A DNA stretch of 64,000 nucleotides from Sympetrum striolatum (lineage: Eukaryota > Arthropoda > Insecta > Odonata > Libellulidae). The DNA is taken from the NCBI GenBank assembly GCA_947579665.1, contig OX388350.1, positions 30,847,393-30,911,392 of the forward strand, in the 5' to 3' direction. A program made the translations under genes and the position numbers. The notes under the pieces were generated by a model. It was not told the DNA's origin. It searched no databases and was given only the letters and a program-made list of their open reading frames with translations. Positions 1-12,672 of the stretch are shown here, one piece after another; position 1 is the stretch's first letter; every line of letters starts with the position of its first letter.

Positions 1-720
1 CCCCGTCATTTTAACCATTCGAGATAAGACCGCCCCTCCGCGGCCCCTCGAAGAGTTAACGGTCTCCTGAACGTTTTTAAAAAAACACGAAGAAAAATCC
101 ACGAGCTTATCTGGGTGGAAATTAGGAGAGTAGTCATTCATTTTCCGCCTTTAGAAGGTGAAGGAATTAAATGAAAGGGAAGCACGGCGTAGAGCGACGA
201 GGGTAGGCGGGTGAAGAATCAATGAGACTGCGGATGTGAGTAGAGGGTTGGAGGGTGAAAGGGGGCGGCGAAGGGGTACTATTTCGCGGCGAGATCGGTC
301 GCGATACGATGGTGGAGACGAGGTCGCCGGTGCCCTAGAGCGAGCTCGACCCCGCGAGAAATTTTCCTCGGGGAAATTAATTAATTATGGGGAATAATGG
401 GATGGCGGATAAATCCGTCGCCGACCTCCCCTTTTCCATGCCGGAACGCCCGCACTGGATGCGGTGATACTGCAGTTACTACAAAAAGGCCCTTTTACCC
501 TCCTCGTCCTTGCTGATGTGTGTCGCATAGTCGAAGGGCGCCCTGGGGGTAGGTTCCGCGCGGGACGAAAGTGGCCTCGGGTTATGCTTTGATTCCGCAG
601 AGTCGTTCGCTTGATGTTGCTCTTTTCTTGCGTTAACGGCGCGGGGCGGAGGGATGAGCGAAGACGTTGTTCGCGTTACTCGAGCCAAATCAGTGGGGTA
701 ATCAACGCTAAAGAGGGGTG
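1..720. other. CpG-rich unique segment, no gene called
   Basis: This stretch is clearly richer in G, C and CpG (many CGCG, CGGC and TCGCG runs) than the AT-rich sequence that follows. A 69-codon minus-strand frame (479-688) exists, but its translation resembles no family I know and open frames of this size are expected in GC-rich DNA. It could be the edge of a promoter or 5' exon of a gene outside the window. That is inference; no splice or promoter signal was decisive. Confidence 0.35.
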
Positions 721-3700
721 ATTAAATTTAGCAGACCGGCTTTCCCGTCTCCTGAGGCGCCTCCCGAGTGGACGCCTAGATTTATGAACATAAGTATTTA
801 TCTTTTCATCTCAGATAGGGTAAACATTAGTAACTTCGTGAGATTAGTAATAATGCTTATTTCATCACAAAACATTCATGTATACAGAGAAAATTCTGCA
901 GTGAAAAGGTGACATGTCAAGACAGGTCTAACTTACTACTTTATAAAAATATATAAATTACGTAAAATAGATATTTTAGTGTTAACATAATTTTTACGTA
1001 GACATTTTTAACATGAAAATTAGTAAGAAATTTGCATTGTAGAACATTTTAAACATATACCAGAACATAATCAATAACTGATACCACTCATTACTATATC
1101 CAACAGAATACATCTCAATCCCGCAGGTATTCGTCCACTGAATAATATCATTCAATAGAATTATGAGTGAATATTCTGCATTGAATAGGGGACATGCCAA
1201 ACTTTAAGTCCAAATGACTACTAGATAGAATGAATTGATTGGAAATTTAGGTATAATAAATTATCAAAACATTCGCTATGAAATTCACAGTAGTTATATT
1301 GGCTCAAATTTGGGCATGGAGAAGGTTCTTGCATTCACTTATCTAAATATAAAACGTCACTTATTTTATTTCACTTAAACTGCGTAACAGATGTTTTAAA
1401 ATGTATCACTAACTTACCAATGTTAAGAAATCATCAATATTTACCCTACTTAATCTAATGAAATTGATGATTGGAGGAGGATGAAGGAGACAACTCCTAC
1501 TCTCAAACCATTTCCAATGAATTCTACTCGTTAAAATTTGAATGTATTTTGAATAAAAATTCAAAGTGTTATAACTCGCCTGAAGTGGTGGAATGGCTCC
1601 GCATGACCACGAGTGGGACCAAAGAACCTCATATGCAGCAAATGTAATTTAGTCGACAAAAAAAATCGGCGAATAAAGCTAAATAACTGGGCTTTGTGGA
1701 GGCTTTCTTTGAAACATTTTGGCACTTGTAGTGGGTCCGTGACCCAATTTTCTTTGCGTTTGGAGTGATCAGACCACTGCTTTTAGAAGAAGCTTTTCAA
1801 AACAAGTTCCTGCCAAACATCCTGACCGTATGAATAGTAAAACCATTGATGGTGTAGATTAACAGCATAGAGTCACACAAAAACCTTTTTTAAGCATGCT
1901 ATGTGCATTTTGTTCTCAATAAAGGCATCTTTTGATTTTGGTGTGAATGTAATTTATTTATGCAAACCATATTTAGTCTTGTTTACATGAAGCCCTTTGC
2001 TTTAGACCAGGAAAATCAAAGATGTACCGCCCTTACCACACACTGTAGTCTTTGTCGTTATACATCTTGGAGCTTTTATTAAAACTTTCCATGTATTATT
2101 TAGTTTTTTTTTAAGTTATTGTTACTTTTTGGTTGTATTAGTATATAGCAGTTGCTCAAAATTTTAATTATAGAGCTTTTCACGATTAAAAAATGAAATG
2201 AGGTATTCACGATCCAAACATTGTTATTAAAATGTGATAAGTTTTATCATACGATATTAAGTAATGAAGAGTTATTTTTAATTTACTACTTATACCTAAG
2301 CTGCGTTTCCCCTTATATCATTGAATTTGTTTTTCATGATCATTTTTTACTTCATGGCTCACTTCTGGATTATCTTCAAAGATTAGAACTCAATTTGGGC
2401 ATTATGAAATACTTTCAGCATTATATAATTTTAATTGGGAGGAATTTACGCTTAATTTAGAAGAACTGGTGCTTGGCTTTTTGGCTTAGGCTACAAGAAA
2501 ACATTCGACTACCGTCCTTGCGATCAAATTATACGCTACTAGGCCATCATTCGGCATCTCGGTTAAAACCTAATTTCCGTTCCTAATAAAAATTTGTTCT
2601 CCAGTAATTAGAACACGTGAAACCCACAACTTCAGTTTCATTAAAAGGTCGAAGACGAAACTTGCTAATATTTCCACTTTCAGGAGCAAACTACTCTGCT
2701 TCAACAGCGGATTGAATAAATCAACTGACTGGAAAGTTTTCTAATTATTCATGAGTTGAGAATGCAGGGAAGGCATTTTTCATTTGAGCATTTCCTTTTG
2801 CGAAGGAAAAAACCTCGCCTAGATTCCCGTATAGCGTAGGAAGATCTCATGGCTAGAGTCCAAAGTTGGCTTCTGGGAAAGATTCCTCCGACGATATCGA
2901 CCAGAGGCGTTTTCTGCGGTACGCTTTGGCACATAACTGCAATTGATAGCTATCGAATGTTATGCAACGCTTTTTTTTCTTTTTCAAAGTAAAAGGTTTC
3001 TGGAGCGATAGAGATAAAAATGACACGAAAAATAGATAGTTTATCTTTTTCTGCTTACGGGTACGGCTGCGATGGAAAATTGCCTAGAATGTGCAGATAA
3101 ATCTGTGTTTCGAATCGATATTTCGAAACGTTATCATTTGTCAGAAAATTTACACGTGTAAAATTCGGCCCCCGAAGCCCTTTTAAGCCCTTTGCAGTAA
3201 AATGAAGTATTATAGAAAATTCAGCCTCCTTCGCTTCGTTAGTAATAATTCGTATCAAATTCTAACTTCCTAGAACTAATTGGAGGTTTTAAAAAAAAAT
3301 ATAATATTCTTGTAGGGCTTTACTAAACTTGACGCACTTACTTAACTTACGATGTAATAAATTGTACAAATCAAAACACAAATTAGATATTCTTCTTTCT
3401 AGAATTCTTTCTAATTATATTTTATCTTTTGATAAAAAGGCCTTTCCTTAATATAGATAAATAAACCTTACATTATAAGTGGCAGAAGTCTGACTTTTTA
3501 CGCATTAAATTTCTGAGTAACGGAATGCACCATAAAAACTATTAGTATATCTTATTTAATAAACGAATACGTTACTATAAAATCCAATGAATGTATAATA
3601 AATAAACCATTGTAGAACTTACGCTGAAATTCAGTTCCACAAAAACAACTTTAAAATAATTACGTGATCTTTGGAATTGACTGCAAGATAGATGTACTAA

Positions 3701-4440
3701 AAAAATATGTTAAACCAATATTTGACATTACTCGAGATTATTTTAAATGGAACTAAACACGCCATCTAAAGGCGCACATCTACATGGATTTAAAAAACGC
3801 TAATCACAATCAGTAGAATAAAAAGAAATTACTCTTTCGGTATCCCAAAATCATATGACACGATTGTATAACATACAACCCTCAGCAAGAATATTTACCT
3901 GACTCTAGACACATACGTACTTGAACCAACGATTCTTGAACTTCAACCGAGAGCAGCGAAATTTGATCTTTGATCTTGCGAACTCATACGAGCTCCGGAA
4001 CGATCTCATAACCATCGCAACGCTGATGAGTTCACAGCCTCTGCAAGGAGCACATGGGAGCAAATTCTTTCGCGTAAAGAGGAGCTATTTCGGATGGCTT
4101 TGAAGTTGAGTAACGACAGAGCAGACGGGGAGACAATCATCAGCCTCACACTCGCATTAAGACCGAGGAAATCGAGTGGTGACACCTAATGAAAAGAGCA
4201 GGAAGCTCCCTCTCCTTTATCTTGCGTTCACAAAGCATCGTTTCCCCTTCCAGGATAGACACATCCGAGGAATTGACATTTCAGATTTTTGAGCAACGAC
4301 ACGTGGCTATTGCGCTTCCGAGATGAGTGAATAACTACCTCCAGAAAGCGCAAATCTGTCATATCTGCTTTCCAAGGAGCTGGGAACTTCACACCTAATA
4401 GATAACTCCGAAAAATAAAGCACGCAAACAGCGATCACCG
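721..4440. other. AT-rich sequence without recognisable gene
   Basis: Unique AT-rich DNA with only short accidental frames (up to 79 codons). The stretch 1560-1960 is slightly richer in G+C and may be an old decayed insertion, but I could not match its translations in any frame to a family. No tRNA, terminal inverted repeat or clear tandem repeat was seen. Confidence 0.5.
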
Positions 4441-4448
4441 TCATCCAT

Positions 4449-4765
4449 AATATGGCTTACAGCGGATTTAAGTCTTTCTTCCCGCTGATAGACAGCAGTG
4501 CAGAATTTCAAATGAACTATAAACAATCAACTTTGCGATTCATCATTATTATTATTTATATTTTTCATTAATTGTTACTAAAACGTTTGAAAATAATAAC
4601 CTTGTATCACGCAAAATATGGTTTACAGTGGATTACAGTTTCTCTTTCCAATGATAGACAACAGCGCAGAATTTCAAATAAACTATAAGCCATCAATTTT
4701 GCGATTCATTATTATTATTATTTATGCTATTTTTTAATTATTACCGAAAGGTTAGACCAAAATTG
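4449..4765. repeat. Tandem duplication, period 166 bp, two copies
   Basis: Two adjacent copies begin AATATGG(C/T)TTACAG(C/T)GGATT at 4449 and 4615. Both carry GATAGACA(G/A)CAG(T/C)GCAGAATTTC in the middle, and both end in a run of ATT triplets followed by a T-rich stretch. Identity by eye is about 85 percent. It looks like a short satellite-type duplication without coding content. Confidence 0.8.
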
Positions 4766-4777
4766 CTTATCTTCAGC

Positions 4778-4985
4778 TTAACCTCCGGAGTAAAACTTGA
4801 GAAAACGAAGAAGAGCACTTATACCTTTACCACAGTAATTTTATTCACTCACGACCATGGTTTCGATCTATAAGATCATCCTCGTGTTCTTCTTCTTTTT
4901 CCCAAGTTTTGTAATGGAATATGGAACTGCCACAAAGGCGAGGCCGAATTAGTGGATTCTATTAACCTCCGGAGTTTTTACTTCA
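4778..4985. mobile_element. Insertion between 14-bp direct repeats, with palindromic arms
   Basis: The 14-mer TTAACCTCCGGAGT occurs at 4778-4791 and again at 4972-4985, as expected of a target-site duplication. The 180 bp between them start with an arm (about 4792-4815, AAAACTTGAGAAAACGAAGA) that pairs with 4881-4911. The stretch also carries TTACCAC and CACGACCATGGTTTC, motifs shared with the palindromic element at 30.8 kb. I read it as a small non-autonomous element; the class is uncertain, because a 14-bp duplication is unusual for a simple MITE. Confidence 0.55.
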
Positions 4986-4987
4986 GT

Positions 4988-5095
4988 TTCCGGATAGCCA
5001 TGTGGGCAGCGCGTACGGCTTCCATGAAAGCGGTCCCGGGTTCGTTTCCTAGTGGGAGCCCCTGTGCGAAATGACCTAAGCCCTGTACTTTATAC
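4988..5095 (+). mobile_element. tRNA-derived SINE fragment (GTGCGAAATGACCTAAG family)
   Basis: An A-box-like TAGCCATGTGGGCAGCGCG is followed about 35 bp later by a B-box-like GGGTTCGTTTCC. The tail GTGCGAAATGACCTAAG is shared in reverse orientation with copies at 35,040-35,144 and 17,906-17,952. The layout is that of a pol III SINE head plus family-specific body. It starts a few bases after the direct-repeat insertion above, so the two may be nested. Confidence 0.6.
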
Positions 5096-5572
5096 TACTA
5101 ATACAGTTAATAATTTAAAAAATCCAACAATTAAATAAAAACAATTGGCAACAATTTATTTGTAGAAAAATAAAACAATATATATAAACTAACAAAATAG
5201 GAGATAAAAAATACGAAGTGATAGAAACAAACTACATATACATATAAACAAACATCGAAGAATTATACTACGGTGATAAATTCCTCCATTGAAGGTTTGC
5301 GGAGAAAAAACCATGACGCCGGAAACACTCACAAATGAAGGGGGAATGAAAAAACCACGAAGTCCCTCGGTTGATAAAGAAACCACTAATTAGGGATGCC
5401 GAGGAAATTTATCAAGTTTATATCGCCCGGTCTGATAGTGTATCAGCGCACATGCTTTGTAATTTCTGCACTCTTATTATACTAAGTTGGGATGAAAGAT
5501 AAGGATTCAGAAAAAAGGCGTGTAACTTCGAACGATAAGGTGTACATTTAAAAACAAACAAAAAACAAATAT

Positions 5573-5745
5573 ATTGCCATGACTGGGACTCGAACCCTGG
5601 CCTTCTACTTATCAAAAACTGCTGAACTATAGAGTGCCTTGCCATTCAGTTTGTAATAATTGACTGAAAATGGTAGATTAATGCATTCGTCTGGAAAATC
5701 GAATACCTGGATTCGATTCCCGTTCACCTCGATAATTTCCACTTA
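5573..5745. repeat. Divergent pair of tRNA-like remnants
   Basis: On the minus strand, 5573-5646 reads as a tRNA-like unit with B-box GGGTTCGAGTCCC next to the tail CAGTCATGGCA. The same tail marks the copies at 36.7-36.8 kb. On the plus strand, 5650-5745 has a second B-box-like GGATTCGATTCCC at about 5710. The two point away from each other. Neither folds convincingly as a functional tRNA by eye, so both are called SINE-like. Confidence 0.5.
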
Positions 5746-5829
5746 TATTTATCCCTGAGTTTTACGATGCACTCCTCATCGTACAAAGTTACTGAGTTTT
5801 TCTTGATCTTTCACTTTTACCCAAATGAT

Positions 5830-6499
5830 AAAAAATCTGATGAGGCCAACACATGACCTTCTCCATATTTATTGAAAACAGAAGTCTATGCCGGTAATAT
5901 ATAAATAACTCCAAAACAATGAGTGTTACAGGAAAATGTTTCGTACAAAAGTTGTATTAAAATACATTATCTAAAACTTTGGTATGTAACTGTGTATACC
6001 TACATTTCATTCTGACAGAGATATGTATGAAAAACTTCCATTTCTGGATAAGCAACAACTTCCGGTTAAGCATTATTCAAGAATAACTCCTAAACATTCA
6101 GTGTTACTAAAAATGTTTCATACATAAGTTGTAGTAAATTACATTATCTATAACTTTTGTGCATAATTGTTTATACCTACATTGCATTCTGACAGATATA
6201 AGAAACAAAAATTTGTTCCGGATAAACCGCAACTTCCGGTTAAGCGATATTCTCCAAAAACTAATCAACTCTTGGCGTTGTTAGGAAAATACTAAATATG
6301 AATTTTGTAAATAATCAGGTAATTACTTTTTAAGATAGAGCGCCCACAATCTTTTTTTACCACAGACAGACATGTTCGGAAAAATAGCGAAAACGAGCTC
6401 TATGTGCCCCAAAACATCTATTTCCGTCGAAATCTGGAGGTCGATTTTTTTGCGAATACAATAATTTCTCTATACTACGTATAGGAAGAAAGTAAAAAT
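5830..6499. repeat. 670-bp dispersed repeat, copy 1
   Basis: Matches 55,726-56,400 over its whole length in the same orientation, at about 90 percent identity by eye. It has two internal tandem units of about 175 bp (from about 5905 and 6082) and a partial third (from about 6255). Each full unit runs through TACATTATCTA and TTCTGACAGA and ends in ACTTCCGGTTAAGC. A shared 3' segment follows, with ACAGACATGTTCGG, CCCCAAAACATCTATTTCC and the end CTATACTACGTATAGG plus GAAAGTAAAAAT. No ORF, no clear terminal inverted repeat and no clear target duplication. Probably a non-autonomous mobile element of unknown class. Confidence 0.75.
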
Positions 6500-9400
6500 T
6501 TCAATAATCGCAACCATAATTGGATGATAGTTACGTCGAATATTTTTGGCAAATTATTTACCCACCGTAAAGAATTCCTTCTTTTCGTTTTTCCACGACT
6601 GTATCTTCATCTTCAATCGCTACTAGTGTTAAATAAAGAACTTTCATATAGGTGGCAGTGGATACATTATTTCAATAAGTATATAATGATATAGAAACTG
6701 ATAGAGAAACAATTATGAGCCATAAAATCTTTCATGTAGAAAGATTAACACAAATCACACGACCTTATCAACCAACCAACATCTTCTCCATATTCACTCG
6801 TCTATTCATTTTTAACAGGGAGTTTAACAGATCCTAACTACAAACACAGAGAGGTAAAAGAACCTTTTGTTTCGCTATGTATTAGCAAGGGAGCAATATC
6901 AGCCCCTCTTCACCAACCTAATTTCTATTATATTTATCTCCGAGCCAGGGAACAACTCATTTTATTAGGTTCAGCGCCGGGGGATTGATACGTACATAAA
7001 GACGAGTGTATCTGACATTCGGAAGAGCGTAGCGGCTTAATTACCATAACAACCTTGTAAAGAGCTGCCAAGTTGGAGTCAGACGGCTCCATTGCAACTC
7101 GGAGGATTACGCCTTTCAGATAATGATCCCGAAATGACGGTCGAAAGTGCTCGACGCGTGAGAAGGTCGTTCCTTCTTTACGGTTGTCTTTCTAATTATC
7201 ATTGGCTATTTTCATTTACTACTTACCGTAACTAACTACTCATCCGCTGTGTTATTTTTAAGGCGTTCAAAGTGTCTTGATATATAGGTGTTATTAAATG
7301 TCGCGTTTACGGGAGTAAACAAAAGTGACGGTTACGAAAAATGGCCGGGGGCCAATTTGATAGGGAGGTGATGATGAACCAACCCCATTTGATTTCTTCA
7401 CCTAAAAGTATATCGCTAGTGGTCGAGAATTAGGAAATATTCTTCGATAATCTTTCACAAATTTGTGGTACTTCTTGTGCAGCTAAATAATTGATTAACC
7501 ATTTTTCTTTGACTCGATTCATTTTAGTTGGAAAGAAAGATAAATACATCGAAGTAAACTAATTCACAAAATCGATCGAGATAAAGATGAAAGTCAATTT
7601 ACGAATCGAATTGGTGATGCCAATTTTCAAAGCAGGGATATTTTTACTGATGACATTCATTGTGATAGTTAGGTAATATCCCGCCAAAGAATAAACCAGG
7701 GAACTATTTTTGACTTGACTATGGTTCTTAGCATCTGAACTTAACATCTCGGCTACATATGATTAAACGACATAGTTTTCTATGCTTTCAACGGTGAAAG
7801 TAAGGACAACAACAATTTTTACTTATATTGTAAGTAAGGAAAGGCTTTAAAGCAGAAATAAAAACAGGGTACATTATAAAAGATTATTACTTTTCTAATC
7901 TCCAGCTACGCTTCTATCTCAAGAAACAATCTATGATAATGTGTGGATGGTGCTGTCCCTATTCATCTTAAGTGTGTGCCAATTTGTCTGCGACTTGGCT
8001 GACTAGAAACCATTAATCTTCACTTGTAGCCCAATCTACACGGTATTTTTAACGTCGGTATACATCATGCACCGGAATCTTCATTCGTAATTTACCACAG
8101 AGGTATTCGGGGCTTTTCTACATATTTTGTAGTTTGACGTAGCACTTATTTTGTCCTTGTGAATCTCATTAGTAAAATATTGCATAAACTCATCTTTGAA
8201 CTTTCTTCTTTGGTTATCAGCCATTTAAAATGTTCAAGCTTAACTTAACTTCAAGAGAACTGATTGATTACTTCTGTTAATCTCGTCATTATTCTACGCT
8301 AAATGTATTGGATTCATTACGTCCTCTTCTCAATTCCTAGTTAAAGCCATTAAACGGAAATTCGTACATTTCGTTTCGTAGGCCAGTATCATTGAGTCTA
8401 ACAAAGAATATTGATCTTCCATAAAGCTCTACATTAAAATGGATATTGTTGTACAGCGAGTGTTAATGATGAATTTTTACAAGGATATTGCTATCGAGGA
8501 AACAGCGGTGAAGGTTTATAACTTCATTGTTAAAACTTTATTACAACATTTCATAGCAGCAGTATCACTTCAAGTCATTTTCTTCCCATTAATAGGTACG
8601 TCATAAAAATATAATGAGTTAACTCATACGACAGGTATTAGGAAATTTAAAATCTATGTTCGAAACATACAGCTACTCTATGAGCCGTTTTAGGTGGAAA
8701 CCAACCCTGTTAAAAATATGTTTGTGTCATCAGTACACTATAGTTATGCGAAGGAAGAATTTCAACGACTAGAAAATCACCTCATCAAATCGAATAGAAG
8801 TTTTTTACAAGGCAAGCAACCGTGTAGGTATTAAGAAAAACATTTTGTGGCCACGTTTGCGATTTTTTATTAGATTTGCATGTATTAATCTTCAGAGGAA
8901 ATTTATGTAAAAATAAATACGTATATACTTAAACCAACATCCAAAAGGCAAACTACATCAAAGAAACATGCGCAACTATATATTCAATCGCATTTCGTAA
9001 AAATATTAAATTATATAAAGCATAATTACTTTATGATCGTTTTTATAAAATACCTACTTTCTGGGAATTCATTCGTTATCCACGGAATTTTAAGTCTTAA
9101 AGATCTTGTTAGTTATCACAGATTTGAGGGAATTATCCTAATAGGATAGTCATTGGAAAAGCTGATTGTTATAATGCCTCCAATAATTCAATCCTTCCCA
9201 CTGATTAAAGAATCCAATGTAACTTTAAGAACAAAAATTATCGAGGAAGGGAAGCGGAGAGAAATAAATGAAATTTTGAGCTCACGGTTGGATCGCTTTC
9301 TGCAGAAATCAATACAAAAGCAATCAAATACCGTTTTGCGTTCTTAATTAGCGGGAGACGCACGTCTATTAGCTGTCTAGAAGGCGGTTCGGAAATGAAC

Positions 9401-10480
9401 ACATCAAGGATATGAGATTTTGTACCGTGAACGAACATAAATCCACACGATATAAAGCCCGCATTTATAATAACCGAGACTAAAAGGCGCATAAGCAAAA
9501 TGCTCACGGTGAAATACTCACATGGCGAATTTTGAAACATAATATTGCAAATTAAGAAACAAAGTGTTGTTGTTGCTGCATTGAGTATTAGTAAGGTTAG
9601 TTAATTGTTTAAGACTATTACTATGATCTAAATTGCATTTTTTATAAATATTACTATCGCAAAATGTATGATGTCATATATAATGCATACTACCATTATT
9701 ATTGCAGATAATTCTTGCAATTAGAACTAAATATTCAGGCGGTAAGGGATTTAAAATACATCTCTCTTTGAAAGCCATATTAGTAACAATTAATTAATTA
9801 GTTACGTCAATAATATCGCCAATCACGCTATATGAATATATTTTAGCAACGATTATCACGTCAGTGATGAACCACAGCAAAACACATAATTTCCACTTTC
9901 AGTGGACTGCCGACCGAAATCCACCACAACATTATCACTTCCTACAATTAGAAGGTTTAAGTGTAGTACAGCCAAACAACAAGAATAACAAGAGACTCAA
10001 CATAGAATGATGGAAGCTATAATATATAAAGGATAGTTTGAGATTAGAAATAATAACAGTCTTGCCCAATTTGAAAAGGAAAGAATAGATATTATAGATT
10101 TCAATGTTAAATTTAAAGCAATATCCCGCAAAAAATTAATGCTTTATTATACACTTATGTCATTACAGTATTATAATTATATTAATTAAATAGTTTACTA
10201 TTTACCATATAATAATTAAATACTTTACTAGTATTACTACCGTAATATTCGCGTCAGAGACGTCCCTCTATCCTTCGTCGAAACGTGTACTTGGGTTAAG
10301 ATATCATCAGATTAATCATCCCATTCTTTTACAGTTCTATTATTACGAATATTTACCCAAAACATTCTTATATAGGTCTGTGTATATTTACCGCCAATTT
10401 TACATATATTTATCGCATATCATTACCAGTTTTTTTCAATGTGGGCTTTTATGAATCTACGATCTTGTCAATATTTGCAT
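6500..10480. other. AT-rich sequence without recognisable gene
   Basis: No recognisable coding, RNA or repeat feature. Two opposed short frames overlap at 9153-9540 (64 and 100 codons); neither translation has a recognisable domain. A slightly more GC-rich patch at 7000-7170 is also unassigned. Confidence 0.5.
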
Positions 10481-10484
10481 TTAT

Positions 10485-10555
10485 GTCTGTGGGGTTATGT
10501 CGTGTGCGCTTTTGTCGTGTGGGAATTTGCCTTGTGAGGTTTTGACATATAACTG
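10485..10555. repeat. Degenerate G/T-rich minisatellite, period about 17 bp
   Basis: Three to four imperfect units of the type TTATGTCGTGTGCGCTT, TTGTCGTGTGGGAATTT and TGCCTTGTGAGGTTT follow one another. The period is close to that of the short repeats in the foldback element at 12.2 kb, but the sequences differ. Confidence 0.4.
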
Positions 10556-10559
10556 ATTT

Positions 10560-11690
10560 TTTCCTGTCAAAAACTCACTCTTCTTCCCGCCGTAGTCGTC
10601 GGATAAGCGAAACTAAATTGGCCTTATTCTTTTCTTCTCCACTCACTGGAAATTGCCAGATTTTTATAAGAACTAATTTCCCCCTTCCCGACGCGAAGAA
10701 TTCAATTTTTGCCCGCTTTACTGAAGGAAGAAATTCCCCGTAAAATCCGTCATAATGTATTCCGAAGGGATTTGGCGGAGAGAGTGCAGAGGAAAGTCCC
10801 CGTTTTCCCAGGGATAACGCAATTTTGGGTTAATTCGATTCCGGACGTTAATGTCATCACAGCGGAGCTAATTCTTCAAGGCCGCGATAAATTATCGGGA
10901 AAGGGGATGCGAAGGTTTTGCTGCCCCGCCTTATTAGAGTGAATTTTCATTCCGACGGAGGGAAAAAGTCTTATTTGGAAGTCTCGCGTCAGAATCCTCG
11001 AGATCGTTAGTGACAATTTCTCGTCGTCTTGAAAACAAGCGGAAAGATGACGGTGACCGTTCTAAAGTCAATTTCGCGCGAAAGGGTAAACAAATCCATT
11101 TCCTTAATAATGAAATTTGCGGGTTATTTTCTTCGGTGAGACGCGATGGCTTACTTCTATACAGTAATGTTAAAAAGTCCGTGAAAAATGATGAATGATC
11201 GTAATAAAAAGCAAATATTTAAAGAAAAATTAGTGATTTTTTTATAATCAAAAGTTGTAGTTCTCGCTTTGTGGAAGGAAGACATTATTAAATAAAAACA
11301 AATTTTGTAACTTCCTTTATATTTTCACAATGCACATCCGGTTTTGGCCGTTTGCCTTCCTCGGGTACTCCTCTTTTCATAGTTCAATTTTTTCTCCTAA
11401 AACTCAATTAAAACCATCATAACATAAAACTAATCGCCCACTAATATATTTAAAAATATTTCGTTATTTAACAATAGTAATACAATACTAAAATAAACGT
11501 AAAACATACCAAGAGCAATAAAGTATTGACCGGCATACTCTACAATAAATTGTACAAACTATAAAAAACTATAACTAGGGATTACCTTTGAAGTAACAAT
11601 ATTATAAACGCAAGAAAGATAATATTTTAGATAACCTATAATATAGTACTGAAAAATGCAATGGGCGAATAATCTTATATCCATTATTTT
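10560..11690. other. Moderately GC-rich then AT-rich sequence, no gene called
   Basis: 10,560-11,130 has balanced base composition and two small plus-strand frames (10,709-10,942 and 11,010-11,198). Their translations carry no motif I recognise and show no splice context. From 11,200 the sequence returns to AT-rich. Confidence 0.4.
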
Positions 11691-11694
11691 ACAA

Positions 11695-11750
11695 TGAGCA
11701 ACTACGACATTGCAACGCCAAGGTCCTGGGTTCGAATCCTGATTAAGGCA
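11695..11750 (+). repeat. tRNA-like B-box remnant
   Basis: GGGTTCGAATCCTGATTAAG at about 11,727 is a good B-box, preceded by an imperfect tRNA-like stretch. Most likely the 3' half of a SINE head. Confidence 0.35.
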
Positions 11751-12157
11751 TGATTGTTTGTGTTGTTGAAAAAGCTTAATTTAAAGAGTGGAGTTCCTAG
11801 ACAAAACATCTGATCAATAAAGACGTCATTATTAATGTTTGCTCACGATGAAGTGACATTTAATAGCTATTAATAACTGTTAATATAATAACATCGAAAT
11901 ATTTCTCTAACGCAAACGGAAAAGTTCTCACTTTGTCTAAAAATTATCATCAATAACTTGATAAGATGGAAAAAAGCGAATAAAATCATAATAAAGTACC
12001 GTATCGAGTATTTATTCTGCCTACGTTATATTACTGCACTCCTTCCGTATTGGGTTAAATGTAAGAAGAGAATGACGAGTCTAAATCTCGTCGTAAAATA
12101 TACACGTTTTATTACTATATTTTCTTTATTGTAATAATAATTATGTTTCATATAGTT

Positions 12158-12672
12158 CCACGACTATAGGTGGGCAGAAATTAGTTCGACGACAATAGGT
12201 AGACGCCAATAGGTCGCCGTGCCAAAAGGTCGATAGCGAAAGGGTCGACGTGGAGAATGGTCGACGTGGAGAATGGTTGACAGCAAATAGGTCGACATAC
12301 AAAAAGGTCGACAGCAAATAGGTCGCCATACAAAAATGTCGACAGTAAATAGGTCGCCATACAAAATGGTCGATCCAACCCAACCCACAGTACTTGTCAC
12401 TGTCACTGTCAATGTGCTTATCATTGATATCGTTTCCATGAAGTCCCATCTGAAATAAATAGTAAGATTACAGATTCCGAAATTTTTAGCCATCTTTTTC
12501 ATTTAACTTCGACCTTTTTCCACAGCGACCCATTTACTGCCGACCTTTTTGTATGTCGACCTATTTGCTGTCGACCTTTTTGTATGGCGACCTATTTGCT
12601 GTCGACCCTTTGGCTATCGACCTATTGACACGGCGACCTATTGGAGTCGACCTTTTGTCGTGATACCGTATT
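12158..12672. mobile_element. Foldback-like element with arms of short GTCGAC-type repeats
   Basis: The left arm (about 12,158-12,375) and right arm (about 12,508-12,672) are imperfect inverted copies. Each arm is a string of roughly 16-19 bp units such as GGTCGACAGCAAATA, GGTCGCCATACAAAAA and GGTCGATAGC. Unit order near the ends is preserved in mirror image: CCAATAGGTCGCCGTG, then GGTCGATAG, then GGGTCGAC. The 130-bp centre is unique and non-coding. Long inverted repeats made of short tandem units are the hallmark of Foldback (FB)-type elements, which are typically mobilised in trans. The frames crossing it are repeat translations, not genes. Exact ends and target duplication are unresolved. 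Confidence 0.75.

Noticed and set aside
10709..11198. Two consecutive plus-strand ORFs as exons of a host gene
   Set aside because: Translations lack any known motif, and the frames do not join through convincing splice sites.
12141..12502. Overlapping minus-strand ORFs of 65-112 codons with Asp-Leu-Phe-Ala-Val type repeats
   Set aside because: They translate the GTCGAC-type units of the foldback element in three frames, so they are not proteins.
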